Positions 45,165 to 56,872 are shown, counted from the stretch's first letter. The stretch: 64,000 nt of DNA from Fragilaria crotonensis (GCA_022925895.1 JAKSYS010000151.1:40833-104832); one strand, 5' to 3'. Notes: generated by a model not told the origin, from the letters alone. Numbers and translations are program-made.

Positions 45165-46715
45165 TCATTCACCACCAGCCACTGCCTTTGCAGCCTCAGC
45201 TTCATCCTGTTTCTTTTTCTCCTTCTCCAACTTCAATTTGATTTGGGATGCTATCACCTCCTTGAGAATCGCCTTTCCTTCATCTTCACGACCAACTTTC
45301 TTCAACGCGAATGCTCGGGCACGCTTGGCACCATCCACCATGCCACTTCCGTCGTTCCTGCTACCTTCTTCTTCTTCCAAATGATCCCTACCAAGTTTCT
45401 CAGCCAGCTTGAACTGTTCATCCGCCAACTCGAAGTCCCCGGACCGGCTGAAGGTATTACCAATGTTGATAAAAAGCGAGAAGCGCTCCCAGTCAACGCG
45501 TGCACAACGAGGCTCATCTTTTACAAGAGGAAATACTTCTTCGTAGGATATACGTGCGTCTTCTTGTCTGCCAAGGGCAGCCAAGGCGTTTCCTCGTTGT
45601 AGCAAGGCCGAACGTTTGCAAAGGTACGAAACGCGAATAGGAAGCAACTTGAGTGTGGTTTCGTGGGCCAATCCCGGGGTTGTGGCGTTCTTTTCATATT
45701 TTGCGCCAACTGACGGTTCGTCCTCAGCCTTTAAGATTCAGTCAAACAAAAAAGTCAGTCGACGATCGATGATTGACCGAAGAAAACAATGCGCCACTTT
45801 AGAGCTTCGTTGACACTCACCTCAATGGCAACATCGTCGCCGTCCCAGAACCCGTCACCGGCAATCTCAAGCGCTTTGTCGGCACATCGGAGAGCATCTT
45901 CCGCGCCGGCCTTACCTTTCAACGACAACAGTCGCTTGCATATTTCCGAGAGAGAGAGTGAAGCACATGCGGCTTCACGCAGTAAGAGCGACAGGCGCAA
46001 TGCGGCCTTTGCCTGGGCGAGGCGAGTCTGTCGATGCTGGACCGTTTTTTCGTCATCCTCGCCATCGACGACATCCGTAAAGACTTCTGACGGACCTCGG
46101 TCTTCAGCCTCATCGTCTTCCGAAAAGAGCAATTGTGCCAGACTGACCTTCTGTTCTCGCCGACTCATCTTGGCCATGGGACCTTTCGTGGCCCTCGGAA
46201 GCAAATCCGCCTTGAGAGCCGTGAAATACTCATTCTCTCCACGACGACGCCTCTGGACACTGTCTTCCAAGTCGATCAAGAGACTGAGATCTGCGACTCC
46301 ACCGTCGTCATAGCCGTGTCCACCGAGGACCTTGAAGCCAGTTCCGGGCAACGAAGGAGCGTCTAAAACCTTGGCCGATCCGAGCTGTCAGGTTGGTGAA
46401 AGGAAATATGTATGGACAGTTAGGGGTGAGTTGAATGTCAGAGTGTCATGGTCATGGAGATAGGTTCGGGCTTTGGTTCTATTATCAATCAGTGCCACTG
46501 TACATTCTACGAGAAAGTGTATTATAGACAACATGGGTATTCGAGAGTGGCACCAATGAAGGTTGTAGCACGTTTCTCACCTCTTCAGTTGGGGGGAGTG
46601 GAGCAGGAGGGAGGGTTGACTTGTCCACCTTACGGCTTTGAGCCTTCTGAATGCCTGACGCGGTTCTTGCTTTCTTTCCCATTATCTCAGTTTCTTCAGC
46701 ACCGATGGAATCCAC
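45165..46715 (-). CDS. TPR-containing protein (three exons)
   Basis: Exons 46715-46581, 46384-45821 and 45728-45165, with GT-AG introns of 196 and 92 bp, both phase 0, give 420 residues. The ATG at 46715 opens [10 protein letters not shown]. Exon 1 encodes a Lys- and Pro-rich head. Exon 2 holds an acidic region and helical segments with the look of TPRs ([14 protein letters not shown]). Exon 3 has clear TPR-like helices ([15 protein letters not shown] and [22 protein letters not shown]) and ends in a charged Lys/Glu coiled coil. TPR proteins act as scaffolds, often with chaperones; no partner can be inferred. Convergent with the sulfotransferase gene, 190 bp apart. Confidence 0.75.
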
Positions 46716-48688
46716 TCTGAGTGAGAATAGACTTTCGCTTTCACCAGTGTCGTTAATATTTTTTCAAAAGCCCGACGTCAAAATTGTTTAGAATACAATC
46801 CTGGTAGACACACACACACTGACTACTGTGAGTCTACGGAGTAGTTGTACCAGGTACAAGGTACACAGGTTGGGGCGCAGGCGTCATCGTTGATGGTTGA
46901 CGGTTGACAGTTGACAGTTGACACCTCACGGCCGAGCACCGCACAATCCAGTCCGACGTCCGTATGTCCTACGTGTCGAACACGTGGAAACCTGCTTCAT
47001 TTCAATCACGGACATCCCAGATACACCTTGTAATTTACACGTATTGTACCTGGTACGCATACCAACTACAGTACCGGTCCTCGTAGTATCATAGTACTGT
47101 ACTTGTTCGGGATTCGGGAACCAAAGTGCATATGGATACTCGTACCGTAAGACATGCTTCCGGTAGTGCCCGTACCGACAGTAACAAGTACTTGTACTGT
47201 TGTACCGTATAGTCCTTTTTCCGGTTAAGCAATTAAACTTTCAAGTCATAAAAAGGCTTGGGCATAATTAAGCATTTCACGATGCTAAGTTCAGTTGTGC
47301 ATGCCAAATATTTGACAGCATGTGTTATGAGTTCATTGCCATCATCAAAATAATTCAGCATGACTGATCTTGCTTGATCATGGATGTTCACAATAGTATA
47401 GTTATTGTATTGGTGGTTTTGAATTTGAATAATTATAAACTGCAATCCACTTTACCACCAATACAATACATTGCCATATTGGTCATCACCAATAAAATTA
47501 TATTGATATTGTTGAACTAACCAATACAATAAATTGCAATTCATTGTCCTGTTTACGATGGATTTTTCCCCAACCCCACAATTGGATTAGATGCATCAAG
47601 CCAAATTAAGGTGGTGTTCAACCTTTGCTCCTTTTCAACATCGAGAAGACTTTGAGGTTGATTGCCCAGTGAGGTTGTGCAAAAAAAGTTCCCATAAGAG
47701 GTAAACCTGTATAATTTATTCCATTTTTTGGAAGTGGCTGGTGAACGATACATTTTTATATTGTCAGAGTTAACAATACATTGTATTGTTAAGCTCAACA
47801 ATACAATATATTGTTATTATTGTTAGACAGACCAATACAATATATTGGTATACAATCTAGTATTGCTGTGCATCACTGGTGGAATTGAACCATCTTCAAT
47901 GCCTTGGATTCTTGACGTGTTTGATTATCTGGATTTCTTTGAGGACCTGCTCATTTTATTGTACTGGCTGCTGCCAATATCCTCTACATAACTAGACCAA
48001 ATCTTCTTCCAAATAGATGCTTGCAATGTTTTGATCGGTCTTGTGTTGCGTTTTCATCATGAAGACTCATGAAGATGCAAGATTTAAGCCTTTGTTGAGA
48101 TTTATGCTTGATGTGCCTCTGCTGTGATCAGTTGCCTGTCTTGCATTGAGCGCCTGCTGTATGGAATGGTGTGCCCCACCTGATTCACCATCTTTTGCTT
48201 GAGCAAGAAACCAACTTGACAGGTGCAAAAGTGATGGCACCAAACTGTCCAAAATTAGAAATAGCACCACTTCTGGGGATTGGGGATGCTTAAATGCTAT
48301 TAGAAAAGCATCAATTCCAAATGCATTAGTAAGATGAGACATATGACATATTGCACGTAGCATCTCATTTCACATTTCCCTTCGATATGAGCACGCCCCT
48401 ATCTCGATGTCGTATCATGATGAGATTAGAGCGCCATTTTATTGTTAATCGGATCGGAGTCGATATATTGTACTAGTACTGGTACCGGTAGGTTGATGTC
48501 TCAGTGATAGTGCAACTACTGCGTACCGCAAATGCTTGTATCCGTCGAATTCCAAGCACACCAGTTAGTAGAAGTAAGTGGCATTGGCCATGGCTGTGAT
48601 AGCGATGTCGACACCTTGATTGCCATTCGGCCTTCAAGGTTCTGCACCATAGTTTACTAGCCACTATGGTTGCTGCTTTAGGATGCTC
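46716..48688. other. Intergenic with repeat remnants
   Basis: A tandem 7-mer GTTGAC(A/G) run lies at 46890-46923 and GTAC-rich palindromes at 46840-47220. CAATATATTG/CCAATACAAT words at 47455-47870 are related to the 31-bp repeat at 12.7-13.2 kb. No gene is supported; a 98-codon minus-strand frame at 48067-48363 has no recognisable content. Confidence 0.5.
47455..47870. repeat. Diverged copies of the 31-bp CAATATATTG repeat
   Basis: At 47821-47847 the reverse complement of a full unit frame (CAATATATTGTATTGG with a nine-base core) is present. Diverged units flank it at 47461-47545 and 47770-47815. Orientation is opposite to the two arrays at 12.7-13.2 kb. Confidence 0.65.
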
Positions 48689-50215
48689 CTACCTAGGCAA
48701 AATCCGCACTTTGACACCTCCCAAAGGCAATATTGTGAACCCTGCCTGCATGTCCTGATAGAGGTCGGAAGGATTGATGTCCTCGCGCAGTCGGTTATCC
48801 ACAAACTTCACGGACTGGACCAGTCTTCCTAACAGGATCCGCAACCAAACGTGCGCCATTGGTTGCCCTAAGCAGTTGCGGGGGCCCGCACAAAAGGGCA
48901 TGAACGAAGCCAACTCCAATTCACTCGGTCCATCGATCCACCGCTGGGGATCAAACCTGTGGGGGTTATTCTTCCAAACGTCAGGATTTCGATGCAGACC
49001 GTACACCCAAATGCATGCCAGTGCATCACGTGGGAGTGTGACTAGGGGTGTCGCAATATCATGCACGATGCGCCGCACGACAAAGGGAGCGACTGGATAG
49101 AGTCGCATGGATTCCCTCAGGACAGCATCTAAATACGGTACTTTTGAAAAGTCAGTAGCCCCCTTCACTTCCTTGGCCAAACGTTCTTGTACCTGAGGAT
49201 GCAGACTCAGCAAGTGCAGCGTCCACGATAGGGTAGCGGCTCCAGTGTCCTGCCCGGCGAAGAGCAAAGTAATAGCTTCATCAAGCAGGGCTTGCTCTGT
49301 TCCGTGACTTGATGTCTTGAGTCGGAGTAGCGCCAAAGGCGAACCAGGTTTTGCTTGGTACAACGCTCGTGACGCGAAGGCTCGAATGGGCTTCATCACC
49401 GCTTCTTCGTGTCGGTACATGTTAGAAAACCACTCGTAACACCATCGGGGCAGCAAGAACCATAGGGATCTGGATTGCGCCAAAAGTATCATTCTTATTT
49501 TGATGATAGCACCCAAATAAGATTCCACGTCTGAATCTGGCACTGACAGAGTCAGGTATCGATAAATCAAGCAGAGCGTAGACCGTTGCAGTATGGGGAC
49601 AATGTCGACAATTTCACCATTTTGCGCCAAAAGGCAATCGGTAAGCGTTTGCGCCGCAAACTCCGCCTCAGTTTCGATCCGATTTCCTTGACGCAGCAAG
49701 GTGTGCAACACGGAAGCGCGTTTTGCTTTCCACTCGTCGTCGTCGGCGGAGAAGACTCCGTGACCACTAAAGTTTTTAAAGTGATTATAGGCAGGCGCCT
49801 TAGATGCTCCGGAAGTCTGAGCTATCGACGACCTCCCTTTCAACGCCATGGGCAGTTGCATCGCAGGAGCATCTTGCAAGACAGCGTGAGCCGGTATTGG
49901 GTGAGCAATGTGTATCACCGGGGTCGAAAGACCATAGACAGTACCATAACACCCATATGGCCCTCTTAGCTTAGCCATACGAGGGAGCACGTTGGTAATG
50001 GTGGACGAAGGCATCTTTCCGTCATCACCGTATCGGTACGCCAAGAACTTCGGACGCCATAGTACGGTAGGGAAGCGCCTCAAGATTCGCTTGGTTTGCC
50101 ATCGCCTGAACAATATCCGACAGAACGCAAGCACAAGCAGTGCTATGACTGCAATCAGGGTATTCAGCCGCCAATCAAGCCGCGCAAACCGATAAACATT
50201 GAGTCGAAGCAACAT
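48689..50215 (-). CDS. Cytochrome P450 monooxygenase
   Basis: 508 residues from the ATG at 50215; a GTG 48 bp upstream is in frame but unlikely. An N-terminal membrane anchor (residues about 18-35, L-I-A-V-I-A-L-L-V-L-A-F) suggests an endoplasmic reticulum enzyme. The I-helix A-G-Q-D-T-G-A-A-T-L-S (near 322) has the oxygen-activating acid-Thr pair. The K-helix E-x-x-R reads L-R-E-S-M-R-L-Y-P (near 370). R-F-D-P-Q-R-W is the P-E-R-F-like meander. The heme loop F-C-A-G-P-R-N-C-L-G-Q (near 445) carries the Cys ligand. All hallmark residues are present. The subfamily and substrate are not clear; the heme-loop wording is like the CYP4/CYP97 side of the family. No intron. Confidence 0.93.
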   Translation of the reverse strand: MLLRLNVYRFARLDWRLNTLIAVIALLVLAFCRILFRRWQTKRILRRFPTVLWRPKFLAYRYGDDGKMPSSTITNVLPRMAKLRGPYGCYGTVYGLSTPVIHIAHPIPAHAVLQDAPAMQLPMALKGRSSIAQTSGASKAPAYNHFKNFSGHGVFSADDDEWKAKRASVLHTLLRQGNRIETEAEFAAQTLTDCLLAQNGEIVDIVPILQRSTLCLIYRYLTLSVPDSDVESYLGAIIKIRMILLAQSRSLWFLLPRWCYEWFSNMYRHEEAVMKPIRAFASRALYQAKPGSPLALLRLKTSSHGTEQALLDEAITLLFAGQDTGAATLSWTLHLLSLHPQVQERLAKEVKGATDFSKVPYLDAVLRESMRLYPVAPFVVRRIVHDIATPLVTLPRDALACIWVYGLHRNPDVWKNNPHRFDPQRWIDGPSELELASFMPFCAGPRNCLGQPMAHVWLRILLGRLVQSVKFVDNRLREDINPSDLYQDMQAGFTILPLGGVKVRILPR

Positions 50216-51078
50216 GGTTACGAGGATCCTGCAGGAACAACGCCAATCGTCCACCACTGTCACCTTCGAAAGACTTTCGTCAGGGTTCTAGTTGAGTTAA
50301 ATCGAGAACACTGTGGAAGTCGCCAACTCTACAGCTCGAGGGAATGATAATATGTTGACTATACTCCAGGAATCCAGGTATAGTAGAAGCACAGAACTAG
50401 TAGCAGGTGCCCCACCGATGATGATCCGGGAAAGTGGATAAAACGAAGGTGACGACGACAAATCCTATCAATTTTTTCGGAGTAAAAGCATTACATCACC
50501 TCTTGTCGTTGATGGGTGCTCTGTGCTCTTTGTCCAGAGCGCTAGTAGCTAACTGGTACTGGTACTCCAGTACTAATACGTACCTAGTACCGCTACTAGC
50601 GAGTACTCCAGTAGACTCGATTGACAGCAACTGGCGACCACTGGCGACTGGCGCCTGGCGACTGGATTTACTGGAGTATTACAAGCTACAAGTACTGCAT
50701 TGTGCAGTTGTTTCTCTGTTGCTTCTGTATGATAGCTGCCAGCCACGAGGAACAACTACTGTACTGGTAGAGTAGTAGCAAGGTACTGTACACGTGCACT
50801 GTACCATGTAGTACTACAATTGTACACGCACCAGCTATCATGCAGGCAGGCGTACTCTAGTACATGGTACTGCGTAGTAGTACTTGACACTTGTTGTGGA
50901 TGAACAGTATCATACTCGTACCTGGTACTCGTACTGGTAACAAGAGCAGAATGTGAAGTCGCCTCCTGTTGAGAATCCCAGATATCGTGAGCGCGGTACC
51001 ACAGTACTTGCTCTGGTTATGGGGTGATAACTGCAGTTGTCAGGCCTTGACAAAATCAGCAAAGTAAAAGTTATGAGT
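50216..51078. other. Intergenic, GTAC-rich
   Basis: A (TGGCGAC)n run lies at 50628-50666 and dense AGTACTGGTAC-type words at 50540-50950. Nothing coding is supported. Confidence 0.5.
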
Positions 51079-51477
51079 TTAGGTTCTAACTAAACTCCTC
51101 TTCCAGGTTCCCTTCTCTGTCTCTCCAGAACCTTCCTCTGTCTTCTTCCTTCCTTGTGTCTCCTTCTTGTTCTTCCCAGTTCTTTTATAGTGGACTTCTG
51201 TCCAATCTCCTACATGTTTAATGTTTTCCTCCAACTTTCCATAGTTTTCGTCCTCCGATGGAATCTTGGTTTGTTGGACTCTTTGGAAATCCGTAGCGCG
51301 ATTAATTTCGAATTCTTTATCCCAGTTCATTCGTGTGTTCAATTCCGAGTTCACGTCTGACTCGAATCTGACATTCCGTCCGAACGTCGAATCTCTCTCA
51401 GCTTCGCCAACGACAGTATTCACTGTCTCACCGGTACTGGACTTATCCAGTAGCCTACTATCCTCGACAGCCTCCAT
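51079..51477 (-). CDS. Small hydrophilic protein, unrecognised
   Basis: 132 codons with an ATG at 51477, divergent from the NPRL2 gene with 110 bp between the starts. The product is highly charged, with D-W-T-E-V-H-Y-K-R-T-G-K-N-K-K-E near the end and a Lys/Glu-rich tail. It has no signal peptide or membrane segment and no domain that I know. It could be a short host gene or the end of a decayed retroelement ORF. Confidence 0.3.
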   Translation of the reverse strand: MEAVEDSRLLDKSSTGETVNTVVGEAERDSTFGRNVRFESDVNSELNTRMNWDKEFEINRATDFQRVQQTKIPSEDENYGKLEENIKHVGDWTEVHYKRTGKNKKETQGRKKTEEGSGETEKGTWKRSLVRT

Positions 51478-51587
51478 CAGTGTTTAATCTGTACCCACTG
51501 GCTTGATGGACGACAGATGTGATGACTTGACTTAACCATGTCGAAGAGAACTTGAGTCTAAAGCACTGAATCATTCCGTCCACTAAA

Positions 51588-53069
51588 ATGAGTTCCGATG
51601 ATGCTTCAATCCATGATAGCCCACCATTCGGAATGTCGGTGGCGATGGCGCGCGCATTCCTAGACCAGCTCTCTTCACCATATTTGCCAGCGCCATTACC
51701 GCCAAAGCGGTGTCCTCTACTTTGTTGTTTCTATGCCGAATTCGATAACATTGTGGGCCCTCAAATTGTTCACCAATCGCCACCCAATTTTATGAGCCAG
51801 CTTATGGATGTGTCGCTAGATCAGATCCACTCATTACTGAAGGAAACATTCACCAAAGGAGTTCTAGACGGCGAACCAGTCAGCACTAGGACAACCACCC
51901 AAACTGACGAGGAATCTATTTTCGGTTCGACTTGCGACTACATCATCACTGGTAATGAGTTGGCTGGCGAGATCATCAACCTTTCAACCCACAACATGCA
52001 CATTTTAGCCAGACCTACTGTCATATCCAATGAACGATACGAACGCAATTCCCTTTTATTCTGTGTTGGCTTCGTATTGAGAAGGACCGAGGACCCTCGG
52101 CCCTTTCGTCCTGTCTTGAGCAAGTGGGCCGATACCTTACTCCGACTCGAAGTGGAGGATTTCTATCTGACGAATCACAAGTCGCAATTGCAAGCGGTAC
52201 TAATGGGGTTACTGATTCGGCTCAACAGCGGCGAATGCACCCTTCTGTTGCACAACGACAGCGCCCTACATTTAAAACTCTACCGACCCCTCAAAACAGT
52301 TGCCGCCCCAGTCTCCGATCACGATGTGCCTGTCCTTCTTCGCAAGGATTGGCAGGTCCAAATGTTTGATTGGGACTTGGCAATTAACTGGGTCGTTAAC
52401 AACATTGACGGTGTTTGTCATGCCAAGGCTCTTTCGTCGAAATCCGAAGTGGAGCCAGAAATGGTGCGGGCCTGTCTCCGCGTTTTGCGCCATCATAATG
52501 TCGTGGCACTCGTGGACATGTTCTTTTATTCCAATCGGTACGAGCCCACTGGGAAGCAGATGGATGGTCGTTTCTTGCAGGAAGCCATGGATTACGTTTG
52601 CAAACGACGAGGAATCGACGATTCTGAAAAATCACTCGTTTGGGGAGATGCGCCGCATCGAGGGGACTGGAAGAAAGGCAAGGTGGCACTAGCGGAACTC
52701 TACAACAGTTTTGACGGCAACGAGACGCTCGCGGGTGTCTTTTGTCAAAAAGTTAAAGAAGCTACTCAGCCTGATGACACAAAAACCCGGCGTTTAGAGT
52801 GGAAGAGCATTCTTTCTGAAATTGATCATCGCCGCTTCGTCACCTTCGGTATCATACATGGTTTGATTAAGCGAGTTCACAACTATCCATTTGCAGTTGT
52901 GTTGAATAAGCGTAATGGTACCCATAAGGACAAGGCGTACCAAGTGGCCAGCCAAATGAACGGCCGTACGTGCGACGATGCTCTCGTAAGTGAATTTGAG
53001 CGACCCATCGGCGAGCTCATTCAATTGGCCCGCAGTGTGGGAAGTGTCGCTGAGCTGTATGCAACGTGA
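51588..53069 (+). CDS. NPRL2: NPRL2-like subunit of GATOR1 (nitrogen permease regulator 2)
   Basis: 493 residues, ATG at 51588, no intron. C-C-F-Y-A-E-F-D-N-I-V-G-P-Q-I-V-H-Q-S-P near residue 45 is the opening of the NPR2 longin domain (typically F-x-E-F-x-x-x-x-G-P-x-I). Y-I-I-T-G-N-E-L-A-G-E-I-I-N-L and R-Y-E-R-N-S-L-L-F-C-V-G-F-V follow at family spacing. The C-terminal half has the winged-helix-like region with V-R-A-C-L-R-V-L-R-H-H-N-V-V-A-L-V-D-M-F. With NPRL3 and DEPDC5 this protein forms GATOR1, the GTPase-activating complex that turns off Rag GTPases and so TORC1 when amino acids are scarce, at the lysosome or vacuole. The length is slightly above the human protein owing to loops. 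Its presence fits a conserved TORC1 amino-acid branch. Confidence 0.86.
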   Translation: MSSDDASIHDSPPFGMSVAMARAFLDQLSSPYLPAPLPPKRCPLLCCFYAEFDNIVGPQIVHQSPPNFMSQLMDVSLDQIHSLLKETFTKGVLDGEPVSTRTTTQTDEESIFGSTCDYIITGNELAGEIINLSTHNMHILARPTVISNERYERNSLLFCVGFVLRRTEDPRPFRPVLSKWADTLLRLEVEDFYLTNHKSQLQAVLMGLLIRLNSGECTLLLHNDSALHLKLYRPLKTVAAPVSDHDVPVLLRKDWQVQMFDWDLAINWVVNNIDGVCHAKALSSKSEVEPEMVRACLRVLRHHNVVALVDMFFYSNRYEPTGKQMDGRFLQEAMDYVCKRRGIDDSEKSLVWGDAPHRGDWKKGKVALAELYNSFDGNETLAGVFCQKVKEATQPDDTKTRRLEWKSILSEIDHRRFVTFGIIHGLIKRVHNYPFAVVLNKRNGTHKDKAYQVASQMNGRTCDDALVSEFERPIGELIQLARSVGSVAELYAT

Positions 53070-53320
53070 CTATCTTCGCATTCTCTGTTGTTGATGCCGA
53101 CACTCTTATAGGATGATTCGATGAATGAAAACAGTAAATCTATTCTCTACTCTCACGTGATCGCCTATGAATGCGACCCGCTTCGTCCGTACAGTGGACT
53201 GCGGTAGTCGCAATCGGAGCTGTGATCCACAAATGACGACTTTCGAAGTACTGAAAGGGCGAACTTTTGGATTTAACTACGAAAGAGGCAAAACACGTAA
53301 TTCCATTGGACGACGACTCT

Positions 53321-55002
53321 TCACTCGAAGCATGCATCACAAAGCCGTCCATCACAGGTACAGATCGAACAATTCGCTGCAAGGTCTATCAAGACACCCT
53401 CTTGGGTGATGTCAAGTTGGCAGAGCGAGCTGTCCAGAGCGGAAAAATCGTTCCCCTGAAGTTGGAGGGTCGACAGGTAGTCCTTGCTAAAATCAGTCGG
53501 TACAACTCCGGTGAGAAGATTGTGGTCCAAGAACAAGTTCTCAAGCTGCAATAAAGCGAAGGCTCTTGGGATTTCACCCCGGAATTGATTGTGGGACAAG
53601 TACAGGTGACGAAGGCTGAGTGACGCAGCATTCGATGGGAGTGTTCCTGTAAGGGCATTAAAAGATAGATCGACGTAGAAGCGATCGTTTGGCTTCAGGA
53701 AGTTATTTGGCAATGCGCCAGCAAGGTCGTTTTTGTAGACACTTATATGCCCTGGAAGAATATGAGAAATTTGTTAGTCGGTTAGGATAATGGAGAAAGC
53801 TTGCAAGGTGAACGAGACAACGTACGCAAAGTGGATGGCAGAGTACCCGGAATCGCTCCCGAAAACTGATTTTTTCCTATATATAGATGCTCCAACTGTG
53901 TCATGTTGTTGATTGATGGATTGATCGTGCCGATCAATTGGTTGCTGTCCAGGTAGATGAATTTCAAGGCCGTCAGAGTGAAGAATTCCTCCGGCAAGGA
54001 GCCTCGAATAGAATTGGAAGCCAAGTCCAATTTGATCAATCCCTGAAGATGGGAAATCTCTGGTGGAATCTCTCCTTCGAGTTCCATTCGAGCCATAGCT
54101 AGAGCTGTGACGCGACCAGATGAAGTGCAGGTGGTGAAGGTCCAATCACATTCATCCTGGTGAACAATGGAATTCATATCCTTGATGAGTAGGGAGCCTA
54201 CCATGGTTAGCATGGCATATCTCTGAATCGTTTTCGCTTCGTCGACGTCGCTGTCGCGCGTTTCGTTTGATAGAATCGATGCAGCATTGTGTTGTGGGGA
54301 GTCTGGGTCGTCAAGTCGGGAGCCTGAAATATTGCGCAGGAGTTGAATTAGCGCTTCTCCGTTTGTAGGTGACGAAACCGGAGACGACGTCGGTGCGGGT
54401 AGGGGTGTCTCGGCCGAGCTATTACCTTGATTGCCGTATTTGACACCAAAGATAGATCCAATGACAATGGTCAACAGAACAAAAGCGGAGCAAAGTAAGC
54501 AAAAGAGACGCTTATACCTGCGGTTGGGAGGAAAGTGCCACGACTGTTGCTGTTTGTACATGATTTCTTGCCCGGTTTCTTCGTCATATGCTTCTTCAAC
54601 AACTTGGTACACATCCTCCGACTTTTGTGTTTCGATCGTATGAGATGGCATGATAGCATAATAAATATCTTTCGCTTTCTGATCGTCATGCTTGGTCAGA
54701 TAGGGAGATTGAACGATAGTGCTTGACATGACTCCAGCATTGCCGTTGTCTTCAAGTGTGGTGTCGATCATTGCAACCTCTTGACCGTTTTCACCTTCAT
54801 CATGTGGTATTTCGTTGATTCGCTCAGTCGATTCTCCATCCTGGTCAGTAGGATCAACTACAGGAAACGGCGCATTGATCCCATCGCCGTCGACGTGTGC
54901 TTGTCCGGAGGTAGCGTCCGTCTCATCGAAAGGCTTTGATCGAGCGTCGTCGAAGAGCTGCGCGTCGCTTAGGTCGTTAAGAATACTAGTTGTCGTCGCC
55001 AT
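53321..55002 (-). CDS. Single-pass membrane leucine-rich repeat protein (two exons)
   Basis: Exon 1 is 55002-53826 and exon 2 is 53751-53321. The 74-bp GT-AG intron splits an Arg codon. The protein has 535 residues. About 165 acidic residues with no signal peptide (cytosolic) precede a basic R-R-Y-K-R and one membrane span (residues about 171-190, L-L-C-S-A-F-V-L-L-T-I-V-I-G-S-I-F-G). A Pro/Ser linker follows, then an LRR N-terminal cap with W-T-F-T-T-C and plant-type repeats, e.g. L-E-G-E-I-P-P-E-I-S-H-L, L-K-F-I-Y-L-D-S-N-Q-L and L-R-H-L-Y-L-S-H-N-Q-F-R-G-E-I-P. The end is Cys-rich (C-S-I-C-T-C-D-G-R-L-C-D-A-C). The layout fits the LRR membrane proteins common in diatoms, with ligand and partner unknown; there is no kinase domain. 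Confidence 0.83.
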
Positions 55003-55615
55003 ATTGCCGAATTGTATGGAGTCCAGCGTTGAATGTCACTCTCAATCAGTGATCTTCATGTCAATTATGAATGTCGTGAGCAGCTCAAGTCCTCCGTTTC
55101 GAAATTACTATTTCATTACTGCGCAGGCCAATCGTTCCTGTGATTTGAACTTTGAACCGGGAGTTCAACTGCCCTGTGACAGAATTCAAATAGAGTCATC
55201 GCATTTAAAGTACTTAGAGTCCATATATAATGAAATGTTGTCCACAACCCGAAACCAACTGTCGGATCGTCGGAAGTATCATTGAGCCGTTAGACTTTGT
55301 GGGACTTTGCGTGCGCCGTACATGTACTAGTACGTAGACCTAGGTATATCTCTTTCAGTTAACAAGGTTACAATTTCGGCTGCCGGCGTGTCTTATATAG
55401 CGAAGTATCGGTTTCAAGAATCAAATAACGTGTCGGCATGCGCAGGTTGGGCTCGTTCAACATCATTGTACACTGTACAGTGTACAGTACTCTAGTACCG
55501 GAATGTTTTAAAAGTTTAAATCCCCTGACCCAAATTCGAGGATTCGAGAACGGATTTAGATCTATTGAAACTTGAAACAATCGCACTAGCGGTAGTTCAC
55601 GACGGCGCTGGAACC
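55003..55615. other. Shared 5' region of the divergent LRR and Cys-rich genes
   Basis: 613 bp between two divergent starts, which may form a two-way promoter. It contains GTACTAGTAC-like words near 55320 and a TACACTGTACAGTGTA palindrome near 55469. No binding site is named. Confidence 0.4.
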
Positions 55616-56108
55616 ATGAAGTCTATCCTACCAATATTGCTTGCCCTGGTGGCATCCCAGGTTGCCTGCGAGGTACGACCGTTCCCTGTCTGCATCACGA
55701 TCATGGATTTACTTCTGCCGCGACTAATTCGATGCTCGCGTTTTACAGACATACGACAATGACCGAGCATTGCAACTCCTTGGCGAGATCCCATATGACC
55801 CAAGCGTCGACTATTGCAAGATTGGCGAGGCTGACGATGGACAAAATCAGTACGGCGATTGCAATCCGGAAATTCACTTTCCGACCTGCGACAGTGATTC
55901 CAAGCATTGCTACCATCGAACCAATCGCCGAGATATGTGGTACGACGACGACAAGCAGCAACCTCACTATTACATTGATCCTCGACGCGTGATATGTGTT
56001 CTCAATCGTGTTCAGTGCATCACATGTACGCCAGGTCGATACTGTCTTTCGAAAATGCGCTGTATCTTGGATGATGAAAAGTACAGCGATTGTGACACAT
56101 GGTATTGA
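55616..56108 (+). CDS. Small secreted cysteine-rich protein (two exons), unrecognised family
   Basis: Exon 1 (55616-55672) encodes exactly the signal peptide M-K-S-I-L-P-I-L-L-A-L-V-A-S-Q-V-A-C-E. A 76-bp GT-AG intron (55673-55748, phase 0) follows, then exon 2 (55749-56108). The total is 138 residues. The mature part is acidic, with about ten cysteines in two groups (D-C-N-P-E-I-H-F-P-T-C-D and V-I-C-V-L-N-R-V-Q-C-I-T-C-T-P-G-R-Y-C) and a Tyr/Asp-rich middle (R-R-D-M-W-Y-D-D-D). The Cys count suggests a disulfide-bonded extracellular or cell-wall protein. I do not recognise the family. The intron placed right after the signal sequence, the standard intron length and the uninterrupted exon make the gene model good. 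Confidence 0.72.
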
Positions 56109-56872
56109 ATCCGCTCAAGCACGTTGGTTTGATACGCTGTCTTGATCATGCGCGTTCATCCTGCGAGGTTTAGAATTGTATGTCGTCGACGTATCCCACA
56201 ATCTTCTTTCCTTAGTGCTTCGACGGGAGCATGCGTTTGTCAAGCTTGCTCCGAGTTAGCTGGTAATGTTCCTCTGTTTCCAGTTGACCTATTGTGAGGG
56301 TAGACCACTTGTACAGATTTTTAGTAGGAAAGTACTCCTAAGTTATTTCAATTGTTAAGCACTCCATTATCGTCTAATAGAGCGAAGTATGACGTACTCG
56401 CACTGCTGAATTAAAGCAAAAAAGGCCCATCATATAGTTGAGTGAATAAAAACGCCATCGCAAGAAGGCGCAGATTAGTCTGGACAAAGTACCAACTCAG
56501 TCATGAATCGTCATACCCCACAAGTTTTGTTTACTGAATAAAGTTGGAAATGCTCCAGTATTCAGCATGCTGTCGACTCCAAAAACATTTTGAAAAAGGC
56601 ATCACTGCCACTGAATGTGGATGCAATGGTGATTTCTAGTCTTAGTCCCAGATTAATGGTTTAACCTTCGTAGTGGTAACACATTGGACAAGAATAGTTT
56701 TGACCCTCTACTAGATGGCTCCAGAAGTGGTTTGTACGTTGGCCATTCTTGATCTCCTGGCATTGCAATTTGCTCTTCAACAACTTTTAACTTACACAAA
56801 CAAAGCAAAGGAAAGGTTTGTGCCAGCTGTTCTTCCGTAGTAAGCGAATGTGATGATGGGAGTACTACAGTA
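56109..56872. other. Intergenic, no gene seen
   Basis: 3' flank of the Cys-rich gene and 5' flank of the kinase gene; only short frames. Confidence 0.5.

Noticed and set aside
45755-46351. 198-codon single-exon start of the TPR gene
   Set aside because: It begins with TTG, and a splice acceptor at 46384/46385 joins an upstream ATG exon in phase, giving a complete model.
48067-48363. 98-codon minus-strand frame
   Set aside because: Hydrophobic, unrecognisable and surrounded by repeat remnants; no supporting start or splice signals.
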